Source: Antitrichia curtipendula (lineage: Eukaryota > Streptophyta > Bryopsida > Hypnales > Leucodontaceae). From it: a stretch of 64,000 nucleotides of DNA. The position numbers and the translations under genes were made by a program. A model generated the notes under the pieces. It did not search any database. It was not told where the DNA came from and saw nothing but the letters and a program-made list of their open reading frames with translations. Below are positions 34,180-47,257 of this stretch, piece by piece; position 1 is the first letter of the stretch, and the number at the start of each line of letters is the position of its first letter. The stretch is taken from positions 41,354,001 to 41,418,000 of the forward strand of contig OX579635.1 in the NCBI GenBank assembly GCA_951230915.1. The letters are read 5' to 3'.

Positions 34180-36822
34180 TCTTTGTAAGTGGATTACCTT
34201 CAGCTTGCAAATGTATTGACCTACAAAATGAAGAATGAACATCAATGTAGGTAAGAAAACACCCTTCTTCATCTGCCGTCCTTCCTCTTCGATCATGGCA
34301 CACTCCTTCTTATGTTGTTCCCCTCTTTGGTCACTGCGCACTTCTATATTGACTGATTCCTGGATTGAATGCAACAGATGTTGTGGCTTGAGTATAGAAA
34401 CATTGCCTTGCATATTGCTAAGATTTAGAATGTTGCTCATGTATCCTACTGCCATAGCATTGTGGTGGTTGAAGTTCAGAAGGTCCACCCATACTTCTTG
34501 TAGAGTTGGTAATTTGCTTACATCTTCACACCTCTTCTTTGCTCATCATCTCTCTGTAGCAATCCGTTGATTTTCTTTACACACTTGTGGAATAACTCTG
34601 TAATATAGGGTTCTATATCCTAGGATCAGTGCATTAGCTCAAATGACAACTTGAAGTTTATCTCCTAGTGCTTTTACATTTTTTAGACTCCAAAGTTATT
34701 TGTGTTTTTTCTTAGATGCTACCAGTGTAGCCCTTGCAGTCTTGGCTTTGACTTTCAGCTTTTGTCTTTGTGCTTTCTCTTCCTTGCTTGCCTCTTTTAC
34801 TAACCTCCTCTTGTCTCATTCTTCTACAATAGCCTCCCTCCTCAATGCAACATCTTCAAGTTCCCTGACGTGGTCTTCTATTGTCAACAAGATCAACTTC
34901 TAGTATTTAATCTTGGGCTCCATATGGCAGTGGAACTTTGTAGGTACTTGCACGCGAGGGAGTTCCAGAAGTTTGTTGAACTACCAACTATCTTCATCTT
35001 CAAAAACGTCTTCTCCTTTGTTGTCACTACTAGAGTTGTTATCTGGTTTTCTCACTTTCTCTGGCTCTACATCTTCCTCATCAACCTGCACATAGTATTT
35101 TTTGCAATTTGGAAGTTCACATGGATCTTCCTAAAAAATCTTCTTTATTTTCCAAGCTTCCAATTGATACTTCGACATTGATTCTTCATGGCTCTCTATT
35201 GTTCTTGTACTTCTTTCTTCAACTATATAGTAAGTTGCACTAGATCCCATCTTAGAATCCATCGCCTTAGGATTCAAATGGTATATGCCACTTGCTCTAA
35301 ATCCCACTGTTATGTTCAAGAATGTTAGAGACCTTTATAGGGCATGTAAGACCCATTGTGCTAGCTCTTCCTTCATAGGACTTTCACCTTTATGAGAAAG
35401 TGTCCATTTGTCTCTATAAGCATGAAATGACAACTTGAATGATTTGAAGCAAGATACATCTAGAGGCTGAAGAGCATGGGAAGTGTGAGATGGAAAAGTC
35501 AACATATCTAAACCTCTTGACATTGTTAATTTTATCACTTGCTAAAAAGTTTATGGATTTCTTCTTTCCTTTAAAAATGTAGAAATTAGAAAGATACTCA
35601 CCTCTTGCATTGATGCAAGACAAAATAGACAACCATTCTCTCAAGTCAAGGGTTACCAGGTGCACATTCTTTGACCCTTTTTTTCCTATGACATAGCCAC
35701 CTCCCACTTTTCCTACTTGCATTCAACTTTCGTCACAATTCCACACATGATGTGCTTCATACTTGTGAGTGTTGTATAGCTTCTGAAGATTGTCATAAAA
35801 ACTTCTTACACTTTTTGGACATAGGTTTTGGGATCTTTTTTGCTTCAAGGCTTGAGGTTTCCTCATAGACAATTTAGGGTGTCTCCTTTTGAAGCACTTA
35901 ATCCATCCGGGACTTGGGACTCTAGTAGTAAATGGAGTCATTCTTGTTTGTATGAGTATTCTTATTTTTTCTTGTAATTGTCCAAGGGTCATTGGAAAAC
36001 CTAAATCTTTGCATTTTCAATAGATAGTCTACCAATTTCCTTTCTTTTGCATTTGTCAACACTCTAACTTTACCCCCTTCTTCTTTGAATGGTTGTGCCA
36101 CATACATAGCCTTTTAGACTAGATGAAGGAATGGAATTTTTTCTACATGCTTCTCTTATTGGCATTCCATCATCTACATCAGCAATAGCACTTTGTAGTT
36201 GCTCTATAGTGTAGTTCCCATGAAGCTTCACTTTTTACCTTGATGCATGTAGTGCTAAAATTCTAGGCAACCGTTATACTGGAGTTTTTGAAGCAATACC
36301 TAGATTAGATGGTCGGTTGTGAACTACCTCCTGGATGGATCCACTACTGATGGCTAAGCAACCTTGTTTGTTGTTGTGTCCCGGTCTTTTGTTTGTGTTT
36401 TCCACTACCTGTACCTCATTGACTTCATCATCAATGGACATGAACGATGGATGTTGGAGAGACGATCATGGTGGCATCGACCAAACTTGAACTAGGTCAT
36501 TGGGCTGCATCAACTGCCTTGTCTACAGAACGTTACATCCAATGATGTCATTGACTTCATCCTTACTTACTGTCTTGTGTAGGTTCTCCTTGGAAAAGTC
36601 TTTGTCTTGCACATCAATATAGCGTTGATCATCGGTGGCGTTGATGGTAGACAAAGAATAGTTATTTTGATGGCAGACAACTTCCTTGTTGTATTCTCGT
36701 GTTCTGCTTGGCGGCAAATGTTCGAGGTGTGGCCTCAGCATGGTACTCCTACTAGCTACCTTGATTGCAAGTCCACAATCAGCACCTACTTCAAAGTCAT
36801 CAATGAAACGTTGCGCCTCCAC
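34180..36822 (-). pseudogene. Pogo/Tigger-type transposase relic
   Basis: In order on the minus strand: an N-terminal region with a psq-like helix-turn-helix near 36235-36130 (YTIEQLQSAIADVDDGM); a CENP-B/Tc5-type HTH region near 36060-35850 (PGWIKCFKRRHPKLSMR); and part of a DDE domain at 35770-35340 (HHVWNCDES, REWLSILSCINARGE, then FPSHTSHALQPLDV). These are hallmarks of pogo-superfamily transposases. Breaks seen: a frame change near 35985, a stop right after the first catalytic Asp (NCDES), and loss of the block between IFKGKKK and the SHTSHALQPLD motif where the second catalytic Asp should lie. C-terminal charged sequence reaches about 34200. Dead copy. Termini with a TA duplication were not established. 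Confidence 0.75.
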
Positions 36823-37029
36823 GTTTTCAAGAAATCGACACTCTTCATAAAAAATTGTCCAAAAGAAGGGCTCATCATCTTCATAATAGCTATCTTCTTC
36901 TTCATTGTAGTCACTTTGGCTACTCCTCCAACTGTGTCGCTTCTGCTAAGGATGACATTCACTTTCACTTCATTCATCTTCATCACTGGTGTTTGTCATT
37001 GCTCGATGGCTCGTATGTAGATCCGCTTA

Positions 37030-38030
37030 TAGTATAGATCAATCTCGATGTTCAGTATTTGCAAATAGTGTTCTCAATTGTGATTCTTGAAATACCATTG
37101 TTCATTCCTCAATTGTTGGAGTCTTTATGTCTACAACTACAAATCCTTCAGCTGAAAAACAATCAGATCATAGAATAAATATTTTTTATGTACAGAATAT
37201 GATTTTCTGCTTTGCAATTAAAATGTGCGCTTAAGTTCTTTAAATAGACGGCCATTGAACTTAAAAGGGCGCTTCTTTGTTTAAGAATAGTTTTGAGCAT
37301 GGCATGTAATTGGATGCAATATTTGGTGTAATGAATCTTTTAAGTACATGGTAGTTACAAAGAAATGGGCGTCCTTCTACCATTTATTGGAGGGCCCACT
37401 TTCATTTACATTTACATTTGCTTGTCTATTGTAATATTAGTTCCTTGACTGCAATTAAATTACATGTTCATGTTTCATGAACGCTATAGAATAGTAGACT
37501 TAAAGCATTGCCCTTCATTCTAAAATATCACACTTGTTGTCACTATATCATACCTCATAAGATGCACTCAATTTCATCAACCACATGCACTATCTACAGA
37601 CCTTTTCTAGGGTCAATTCTTAATGCTTGCTCGGTTTCAGCACCTCCTAAGGTCCTACCTTAGTAGGCCTTCTTTTTTCTTGGGCTTGCCATGTTGCCCC
37701 CAAAGCCAACACTTTCATGCGCTACGGAGAGCCCAAAAAAGAGCTTGGTATGTGTTGGTGGAGCTTGTATGGGGTTGCGTCTATAGTACCCCAACAAGCC
37801 TAATGTGGGGACTGTTTTGCCACTGTATTTTATTCTTGGAAAAAACACAAGAACTATTTATTTGCCGCATAAGATGAAATTTGCAAATTTTGAGTTCATA
37901 AATGCAATCAAAGGTCCAAAATCAAACAAGGAGATTTAAAAAAATAATTTCTATCAAGCACAAACTAGGGGATTTTTTTTTTCTTACATTCACCCTTGTT
38001 TAGACCTCCGCATTTAGGTTCTTGGGGTAC
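37030..38030. other. No gene supported
   Basis: A less AT-rich patch at 37620-37870 holds overlapping short ORFs on both strands with no recognisable product. The rest is AT-rich. Confidence 0.35.
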
Positions 38031-38032
38031 TA

Positions 38033-38289
38033 AGGTAACTACACCTAAAATCACACACATAAACAATTCAACTTGGTTCCCATTAGTATTTTAGAATTTT
38101 TATGTAGAGTCATGTTGGTAGTAAAAAGGAGATTCCAAATTCTCTTAGAATACATTTTTTGAACATTGTATCAATAAACTACAAATTTTCCTACAAAAAT
38201 AGATGTTCCTAAAAGCAAGTATAGACTCTCATGAATAGTGGGAGTGCACTTTTAGGAAGCGTGCAATTTTAGATGTACTGTAGTTACCT
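38033..38289. mobile_element. Stowaway-like MITE, AGGTAACTA family (TA duplication)
   Basis: The ends AGGTAACTACACC and GTAGTTACCT are inverted repeats flanked by TA (38031-38032 and 38290-38291). The 257-bp body aligns with 60999-61283, for example TTCTCTTAGAATACATTTTTT and AGACTCTCATGAATAGTGGG. A TA target duplication fits Tc1/mariner-derived MITEs. Confidence 0.75.
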
Positions 38290-38809
38290 TACAGATTATA
38301 GACTCGACCCTTCTCCAGACACATCACCAACTTTTCCTTGTCCATATGTCCTCACCCTGCATTGATCCACTCTCCCTCCGCCAATGTCCTGCTCACACAT
38401 GTCAAAGAATCTGTGATGCATGGATTCACTTCCCTCAACACATTGGGGCGCAAAGACAGGCAAAAGGCCCTTCACCGCATAACTTATGACACGTGGCAAG
38501 CCTCATAGAAGTGCCGATGCTGGGCTATTGTGCCGGTTTCCACTGGAGCTGCTCTAAATATTCTGTACTATTTAGAAGGATCCCCCAGTCTCGCTATTCA
38601 AGAATGTTTTGTGCAGGCATTTCACTAATAATATGAAGCACAGAAAGCATGCCGTTTACTGTAATATGATGGTAACATGATTGTTAAAAAACGATTGATT
38701 AAATGCAGCAAGCACTGTGGCATTCTGGCATTATAGCAACCATGTGAGTGCAGAGGTATCGTTGTCCAACTTACCAGACAAGAAGATACAGATAAGCTTA
38801 GACGTAAGC

Positions 38810-39552
38810 TTAATGACAACATACAGAGCATCCGAAGAGTTTCATCGACAGTGGTAACTTAAGTATTTCAATAAACACTAAGTACGTCACTGCCATCACC
38901 AATCTGGTAAAGTATGAATATGATGCCTTCTGTGGCAGGTTGGCAGCTTCCTCTCGATTCTCCATACCGGTATCATGACTATCATCCATAGACTGAGACA
39001 AATATGAACCAGAAGACAACAAACTACATTACGTTAGCATCGTGTCAGTCTGGTTTAATTATCTGGGCAGACCTCAAATATGAAACACTGTTTCATTTGT
39101 GTCAAATAAAAAATAAACAAAAATATGAACCACTGCCCTGCCATATAATTCGATTTTCACATTAATTTCCATCAGACCAGGCACTTCAGTTTCTAAGCAG
39201 GAGGAAAGCGATCGGAATTGATCAGAGTACCTGCGAAAGAAGTTGTACCTGAATACATAGTGTTCTCACTCTCATACAAATAAACTGGTGTCATTAGCTG
39301 TGCCAGAGATGAGGTCACTGAAAAAGAAAAACTTCAGAGAGATCTGACTACTAGCGCTCCAGTACAACTGTCAACGAATCCAGTTTGAATGCCCCATCGA
39401 CGGAGCGGAATTTCAAATGTAGTCCAGAACGCCTCATCACAAGGACGTGCCGGAAAACCTGCAGAGGCGGATGATGTCACATTGCCAACACGGGTTGCAG
39501 TCGTGCAAATGCACTCCCGTACAATTTCATTGCGAAATTCATACAAGGCCAT
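38810..39552 (-). CDS. Possible small spliced gene, unrecognised
   Basis: Base composition is gene-like here. An ATG at 39552 opens MALYEFRNEIVRECICTTAT and reaches a good donor (CTGCAG before GTTTTC, about 39461). Further down, TTTGTCTCAG precedes an open block near 39000-38940 reading SMDDSHDTGMENREEAAN. I could not phase the exons or recognise a product. It could equally be untranslated exons or a noncoding transcript. Confidence 0.25.
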
Positions 39553-40011
39553 GTGACTGACTGAGTGCAGTAACTACCTGGGACTAGAATTTGGTTTCAT
39601 GCAACGATTCACAAAACTTTAGCAAGCCAAACGAGCGACAACATCAAATGCACTTCAGTAGCAATTGGCGGAAATTCCACAGCGAAAAGCAGAGGGAGGT
39701 TGAGAACTGAGGGACTTAAATTCACTCTTGCACAGCAAAAACCAACAACAGCATTGCTGGTTCTGTGGTGAAACACTGAAGGAGTTCACAAAAGGACTAC
39801 TGCGGGGTTGTACAACTATCCTGGAATACGCAAATCATGAGAGGCCGGCCCCAACGGAAACTCAAAACGGTTGCCCCAGATGTCATTTCTGACAGGGGAT
39901 GACGAAGTCCTCAGGTTGTGATTGGCAAGACCAACACAACGACTGTCACAATATGGCAAAGCACATGCCAAGTCAGATATGGAAAGACAATGCAATTTGC
40001 AGTTTCTTAGT

Positions 40012-42647
40012 CTACTCCGGCTTTTCTACATCAGCATATCCAGTCTCTGTCACCTTAGCTTCTTCTTCGGCGACATCTTTCTCCGACTTCTTCCCCTTCT
40101 TACATTTGTAGTAGACGCTCATGAAGGTACCCACTGCTTTGTACTTGTCACGGCACCTCTGGTACAAAGAGCCATCAAACATGCGCCAGAAGTCACGCTC
40201 GCTGAGCTCAGAAACTGCGTACTGGGGTTGGAAGGAGTGGTTCTCAATCATCCACTGCTCCATTGCCCTCACTGCAGCTGGACCATCAAACTCCTCACCC
40301 TTGAATACACATCTGGGCGTGTAGTAAACTCCAACGTCCGTGTACATCTGCGCATATGGGGTGTCACCGGGCCGTCCGGCATACTCAAACCCAGGCTCTG
40401 GGTTGATCTGGGTTCTCATTGGGTGCTTGAATAGACGATGTGGACAGAGCCAAAGAGGGTAAACCTGAGACAGATGAAAAATAAGTTTGAGATCTCATTG
40501 CATTGGAAGATACAGTTCTCAAAATATATAAATCAATCGCTTCATAATGCCCGTGTTGTGTCCCAAACAGATCTACAGATATTGAAAAGCTCTAATCTTC
40601 AAAGAGGGACTCCAAGAATACCTCAAATTCACGGTCGCTGAACTCAAGGGCATCACCAACCCTGTAAGACGGCACAAGCATATCCTGAATAACATGACGC
40701 TCGTGGTAGTAGTTGCGAATGGCTTCACCCTGCATGCACACAGAAAATTGTAATGTCAGAAACTCAGGTAGTATCCTCAAAGATTGTTCATCGGAAACTG
40801 CAGCTCAAGTGTCGTGAATTACCTGAGTGGCTTTCAAGAATGAGACTTTCGGTGGCATCATCCAGCCGAACAGGTATCGGAACCAGAACTGGTCAGCAAA
40901 CGGAAGGATGAGCTTGCCCTCCCAGTAAATGCAGCGAGTGTGGCGATGGTAGTACTCTCTCGTCGGAAGATACTCCACAAATTCACCTCTCGTTAGTGCT
41001 GTCTCTGCATGCTGGTAAAACCAGGGCTTGAACCACCATCCACACTACACAAACCAAAATAGAATCAGTATGAGTCATATAAAACTCAAGACTCACAATA
41101 CTACAGTCTTCATTTTACTTAGGATATCATACATTTTCAAACTCAAAATTACGGATAAAATATCCACATACTATGAGGCAAATCATATACTTTTAACGTA
41201 TTTGCTGATACCTCATATCTCGCACCTCGATATAATTTGAAGGTTGACTCTAGGTAGAATTAACAGAGTCGCTAACAGAAGACAAGAGATTAACTTACTT
41301 CATTGATTTGGTTTCCCTTTCGTTTGGCCTCTTCCTTGGAAGTATACCGCCCTGTCATCACCACGCCTTCAGTTTCGCTATACACCATGCCTTCAACGAA
41401 ATCCGGCACTTTCTCAGGGTTGTCTTGATCACCATCACGAGGACAGTAGGAGTCATTGTAGGCCTGAGCAATCTCCTGTAAGTTGCCTCGGACAGGCTGG
41501 TACGTCAATTTCATGTAAGCGCCGACTTCGATGAGCTTGATCTCGGCTGCCACCAAGAGACCCAGTGTGCCCTGAGACCATGGGATGGCGTAAAATAAGT
41601 CCTTGAACTCATTGTCTGCAGTTGCACGCACAAGGCGGCCGTCGGAGAGGATGATCTCGTATGCAACGCACGTGTCGGCAAACAGTCCGTAAATGTGAGA
41701 GCTTCCTTCAAGTCCGTAGCCATTGATGAGCCCTCCCACAGTTAAATCGTCCAGCTCCGCCACAACAGCCAGGGACAGGCCCATTGGCACCGTCATTCTC
41801 GTAATCTGACCCATATTCACAAGTGGCTCCACGCGGGCTATCATATTCTCCCTGTCGATTTCCAGCACCTGCCATGTATACAGTCACAACAATAAGTCAT
41901 CACTACATTAAAGACCAGAGGGCTGTAGATACATAGATATACAGACGCTGTGCCATGAGGAAGGCTTACACACAACCCAGTGTAGCACCATTGGTCACAG
42001 TGGACACATACTAAACAACACACTTCCCTGCATGTTACAGAGACACTAAGAAACTTTCCGAAGTTATGCCATTGGGAAGACTCGTACACACAATTCAATG
42101 TAGCAGCATAGCTGCAAGTGGCGAAATTTTAAAACATCTGCTCTACATGTAAAGAAAGTATTACAACTCCTCTAGAACGGTGGCGGGAACATCTTCAGCG
42201 GAAGCCTCAGGGATGCAGGGGAGTCCTACGAAGTTTTAAAATCCTTATAAAGCGCGGGAGAGGTAAACCAGGGAGCGGTAAAGAAACAGGGCAGGAAACC
42301 TGATTGAAGTCGTTGAGATCGACTTCGAAGTGGCGGGCGCGCTTGTAATCCAGATTGCGCATGCCGACGGAGATCCATGGCTTGCGGGCCGTGCACACCA
42401 GACCGTCCTTGGCCGCGTCGCGCGACTTCAATCGCTTGATGACCTTCTCCACATTCTCGTCGTGCTCCTTCTGGCGCCTCTTCTCCGACTTCATGGCTGA
42501 CCATTGCTCCCGGAACCACGAGACAATGTCGAAGCTCTTGGAGATCGGGAGCACCACAAGGATGACGAAAATCCACCGAAAATGTATGGCCCAGTCCACC
42601 CAGCTCCAGGCTCGCTTAGGCCGCAGGGGTCGCTCTAAGTCGGACAT
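40012..42647 (-). CDS. DWF1: Delta(24)-sterol reductase (DWARF1/DIMINUTO)
   Basis: Five exons on the minus strand: 42647-42300, 41868-41299, 41044-40823, 40729-40622, 40464-40012. Each has a length divisible by three (phase-0 introns), giving 566 aa; Arabidopsis DWF1 is 561 aa. In plants the enzyme isomerises and reduces the side chain of 24-methylenecholesterol and isofucosterol to make campesterol and sitosterol, feeding membrane sterols and brassinosteroids. Residues about 22-36 form a membrane anchor ([13 protein letters not shown]). The next block holds [18 protein letters not shown] and LVCTARKPW. The FAD-binding PCMH core includes [19 protein letters not shown] (about 150-168) and [17 protein letters not shown]. 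Conserved C-terminal blocks include [20 protein letters not shown] and PEPGFEY. No break is visible, so it appears functional. Confidence 0.96.
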
Positions 42648-42659
42648 TGCGGACCTTCA

Positions 42660-43260
42660 ACCAAAACCAAAACCACTCCAAAATTAGTCCATGGATCAAA
42701 CTCAATGGAAAACTAAACTCCATGACGAAAAATTAACAAACAAACAGAAGGAAACCAAAACCAAAAACCCAGGACGCAATGGAACTTACAACAAAAACAA
42801 TCAATCTGAAACTACGTCATGGATCAAATGCAAAAGCAATGGCGAAATACACTCCATGGACGAAAACGCAACGAACAGGAGATATAGGAACACCAAACAC
42901 TTGGAGAGTTCAAAATGAGCTGGAGAACAAACCAAATGCGCAGAAATTTGCACCAAACGGCGCGATATCGCAACAAGAGAGTAACGAGAGAAACACCGTC
43001 CCGCCTCGCGCGTTCATGCGAGAGGGAAAAGTGATGTGCGTAGGAGCTTTGAGAGGAAGCAAGGCTCCAAGCTTCCTCTTCGCTGTGGAACGCTTGGCGA
43101 AACCGAAGCTGCACAGCGTCGGGTTACGTCCACGAGGAAGACAGGCCCACCCGGCCCAGACCCGTACCCGGTCCCGGTCCGGTTCCGCCCGTCCACCAAC
43201 GGGGCAATGGTTAAAAACAGAAAGAATGAGATCTAATTTGAAAGTTCAATTTGGAAGACT
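42660..43260. promoter_or_regulatory. Upstream region of the DWF1 gene
   Basis: This stretch precedes the DWF1 start codon and includes a GC-rich block at 43010-43210, unlike the AT-rich DNA beyond 43300. ORFs on both strands (up to 167 codons) show no domain and look fortuitous. It is probably the 5' UTR and promoter; no specific box is claimed. Confidence 0.35.
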
Positions 43261-43299
43261 ATTGGAGACTAGGACATCTTAGGGTGTGGATATGCCGTA

Positions 43300-44300
43300 T
43301 TGGGTGTGTGGTCTCAATTTGAACTAATAGATTTGATTATAGATCAAACAATATTGTTTGTTTGAAATTCATTAGAATAATGCTTGTAATTAAAGAAATT
43401 AATTAGAAGTTTTACTATTGGCTTCATACACAAGAGGATAGTTTCATGGTAAGATTGAAAAGTTGTAGGTCTAAAACTTAGTTTATTCAAGCAAGATTTC
43501 TATTGATTTGGAAAGCAATGGTACCTTAAGTATGATTGATTGTAGAAATATAAATAGATACCTAAAGAAAGAAGTATTTGATAGTCTGTAACTATATATT
43601 TGAAAGTCCAAAAATCAAAAATAACATAGCTAATGATCTTTTAAATTACAATATACTTATTATGAATTAACATAAGAAAACAAAAACTTTCATTGTTGAA
43701 TCAACGCAAGGAAAGATAATTAATGGACACATCAATATATACCAATTGCAAACAAACATATACTTAACATTACTCCCTTTGTCACACTAATAACCTCTAA
43801 ATTAAGCAAATTTTTTGTCCCACTAAAAAGCTCCGTTTCTTGATTTTGAACATTGAGTAAGTGATTGACATACTGAACAACCTTGAGGGATAAGTGAAAC
43901 AATCTAGGAGCATTCCTTCGGCCTAGCAAGTTTGGTCTTGCCTATATGAAGCACCTTGTACATTTGAATTGCTTTTTTAGATAGTAGTGCTGATGATGCA
44001 TTTAGTGACCACTCCAACATTATAAAAAATTGTTTGTAAAGTGGCCTAGTTTTGTTTATTGCACATATTTAGGTTGAAAAATACATTTTTAGAATCCTAC
44101 TGTTGCCACCACCCTTTAAATTGTTTAAAATGACAAAGCTGGTAGCATTTACAAATTATGCTCAAGTATTGTACTTTCCACATGGATTTTAGGTGCCTAA
44201 ACAACAATCGGACAATGCCTAAGTTGGAGATTTTTCATAGATCTAAATGATGGCTTACTTGTTCTTGAATACATCTATTGCTAGCACTATGACTAAAAAT
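43300..44300. other. AT-rich stretch, no gene seen
   Basis: No coding exon or clear element boundary. Confidence 0.4.
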
Positions 44301-44308
44301 ACAATTAA

Positions 44309-44522
44309 TCCCTCAAAAAGAATAATTTTTGAGTTTTTTAGTGGGATAGAGGAAGTATATATATACAATTTATCTTAAAGTTGCAAAAATTCTCTCACAC
44401 CAATTCTGATGTAGGATCTTTTCCCCCTATAGATCACATTTGGATACCAGGGCCAAAATTGATGTTACAGGAACCTACCTGGATCCAAATCGTCCTTTAA
44501 AGGAACAAACAGTTCTTTAAGG
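44309..44522 (+). mobile_element. Short TTAA-bounded derivative
   Basis: TTAA (44305-44308) precedes TCCCTCAAAAAG. The right end AGTTCTTTAAGG is followed by TTAA (44523-44526). The last 120 bp (GGAACCTACCTGGATCCAAA) match the end of subfamily B (GGAACTTAACCGGACCCAAA at 14430), so this is an internally deleted copy. Confidence 0.55.
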
Positions 44523-44689
44523 TTAAGTTAAAGCTTTTGCAATGCACCCAGGAACCCGGATAGTATCGGCACTATGTCGGGTTTGTACTAATTTTTAATT
44601 AAAATTGTGCTCCAATGCAACCATTATTGGGAACTCCATTTCCATGCCCCCGGTATGCGACCCTCCGGGATCAACAAAATTGCACAAAG

Positions 44690-45301
44690 AGAAAGTTATG
44701 GACAATCTTAGTTTTTCAATAAAATCTAAACATCTTCTTGAAAAAATAACTTATAGGATTAATTTTTTAATGCAACTTTTATAATTTTCCAAAAATATTG
44801 TTATTAGACAAGGTTGTATTTGCTTGGTTGAACAATCTCACCTTTAAGATTATTGTATTTCAATTTCATTTTAGAGCTATTAACAATTTAGTTTTTCCTT
44901 CAATCTTGAACCTACTTCTACTTAACAATTTCTTTATGAGTAAAAATTAAGTGTTTTTTTCTTGAATTTTTTTTTCTAGATTCTCAACTCAAGTAATCAA
45001 CATAAAAATTTAGGAAATCAAAATTAATAGTACAAAAAATTTAAATTAAGAAGATTCAAAGCCAAAAAAACTAGTCAAACAAGGTGCAAAAAAACTTGTT
45101 TTCTTCACTTTAGATGCAAATATCTTGCAATCTATGAGGTTACAGTTTCTAAAATTTCTTGCATACAATTTTATACTAGTCTGATATAAGATCCTACAAT
45201 TAGATATGCAAAAAAAAAAATTTAAAAAGTTTTTTTCTTTTTGTAATAGAAGTGACGTTTTTGAGTGTGTTTTGATGGAGAAAGACCTCGGTCCCTTAGG
45301 G
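44690..45301 (-). mobile_element. TTAA-family MITE, truncated copy
   Basis: It is colinear with 1655-2289: GTTATGGACAATCTTAG, CTTGAAAAAATAACTTATAGG, AAGCCAAAAAAACTAGTCAA, GTTTTGATGGAGAAAGACC. The right end is GGTCCCTTAGGG followed by ACTAA. The left end is missing. Confidence 0.65.
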
Positions 45302-46295
45302 ACTAATTTTGGAGGATGCAATCTAAAAGCCTCTATTTTAATTTTGTTGAATCCACGCTTCCCAATGGCTTGTAGGCCTGTCCCACGTGGATCCTAATAA
45401 AACCATTACATCATTATATTTAATGATATACGGAGTAAAATATATTACATCAAGTTGACATACGTCATAAGCTCTGACTCTGGGCCAGCTGCTCCATCCA
45501 TAAGATATATGCCACTCAAATACACCAGTCGGACCTAAACAATACAGATGCCAACCCCTTTGCTAAAAAAGTATAAAAAAAAGAAAAAAGACCTACTGCC
45601 TACCCTCCCAAAAAAATGTATAGAAATGTATATGTGAGAATGATGTATATATGAATATGTAAATATGAACACAACTATGGATATGACTACAAATACAAGT
45701 GCAGACAAAAGTGCAAGTTTTATAATCCCATATTGTTTCTAGGATTGAAGACTCCAAAAATTCATATATTGAAATTGTAAATATGGAAGAGTTTGAAAAT
45801 GAGATAAACTTTAAAAATACACTATCCCAACTCAAATACATCACATGTATGCCTAAGTTGAGCTAACAACAACAACAAGTACTTAAATCAAGTGTTTTGG
45901 AAGGTATTTAAGTTTCTTTTTTACTTTGAACATTCATATTTCATACTTTCCAAGGAGAAACTGTTTGAAATTTTTTTCAAACATTTCTATACAAATCTAT
46001 TGCTAGATCCTATGGTTCAATATGTAAAAAATAGTTTTTATTCATTCTAACTCTTTGCAATAGAAATGACAATTTTGGAATGTTTTTTGGTCATGAACTT
46101 GTAGGAATAAAGTGATCAATCTTTTCTAAGCATGCGGCAAGTATTGATTTATACCACGAGGAAAAGTTTGGAAGTTTCAAATGATATGGGATAATATTAG
46201 TATCCAATATATTCATATACATGTATCTTTATATATATGAGATCCAGGTATGAGACATAGTTTACATTCTTGGTAGATATAGTTGCTATTTTTAA
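45302..46295. other. AT-rich stretch, no gene seen
   Basis: No coding exon. TACGGAGTA-type sequence near 45431 recalls common plant MITE termini but has no partner. Confidence 0.35.
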
Positions 46296-46301
46296 TTTTA
46301 A

Positions 46302-46931
46302 CCTCTAAATGCCTAAGGCCTTTTCTAAGCATCTTGGAGTTTGTTCTAAATTGAAAGAACCAACATTTTCATAAGTTTCATCAATTTTTTAAAACTGTAA
46401 CCATACAAATTCAAAATAGACATGTTAGAGATCATATGGGAAAAGAAAACACAACAATATCACTTATAGATTGAAAGATTAAAATGTTTGATCATGAGGG
46501 TGTTGAAACTGTGAAAGTAATTTGAAGTCTATCAACTCTCCTTTTATATGTTAAATCATTCACCAAAAGAATATGATGTTGAAGGGCATAACCTATATGT
46601 CTCCAATCAATTTATGGTTTCTCAATATCTACTTTATAATTTCTTCAAATGAATTTCTAATGTGATTTTGTCTGTAAGATTTAGTGTATTTGAGACTCAT
46701 TTCCAAGACCTTTCACATTAGAAAATGAAGGTTTCCAATGGACACCCTTGCACAAAATGTTGAATAGAAAATCCATAATCATTCATTTTGAAAATCAAAT
46801 TTTTATCCTAAAACTAGACTTCAAAAAGGATTTTTTAAATATAAAAAATACTATAATGATAATTTGGTTAGATTTATTTAGCTTCTAAGTATTGTCAACA
46901 CCAAAAATTTCATACCTCAAACATTTAGAGA
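46302..46931. mobile_element. Probable TTAA-family element, decayed
   Basis: TTAA (46298-46301) precedes CCTCTAAATGCCTAAGGCC, and the candidate right end ACATTTAGAG (46921-46930) pairs with it, but ATTGG follows where TTAA is expected. Confidence 0.45.
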
Positions 46932-47257
46932 TTGGTATTTTGACTCCTAGCCAACTTTTTTGACATCTTGTCTTTATGTTTTTGAGGGAATAGTTTTTCT
47001 ATTTTTTATTTAAAAAAAATAAATTATTGACTCTAGACATAAGGGGAGAAGGCTATGGTATCAACACAAGTTATGTATGAGGAAGTTTAAGTAGGACTTC
47101 ATTTGAAAAGTAAGCTAGGGATGTAGCTTCTTGGATAGTAGTTACTTGTTTTGACAAATGTAGGGAGTAGCTTCTTTTTTTCTTTCTAGCCTTTAACTAG
47201 TGTGATTGCAAGCGTAGATGAGTACTTTCTACCTCAATATCTATATCTATACCTTAA

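Noticed and set aside
34120..37380. CACTA-like ends at 34146 and about 37352 as borders of the pogo relic
   Set aside because: Their orientation is wrong: the 34146 end closes an element lying to its left and the 37352 sequence opens to the right. The latter match is weak and no shared flanking triplet is present.
42779..43282. 167-codon plus-strand ORF upstream of DWF1
   Set aside because: Compositionally odd, no domain, and lies in the probable 5' region of the sterol reductase gene.
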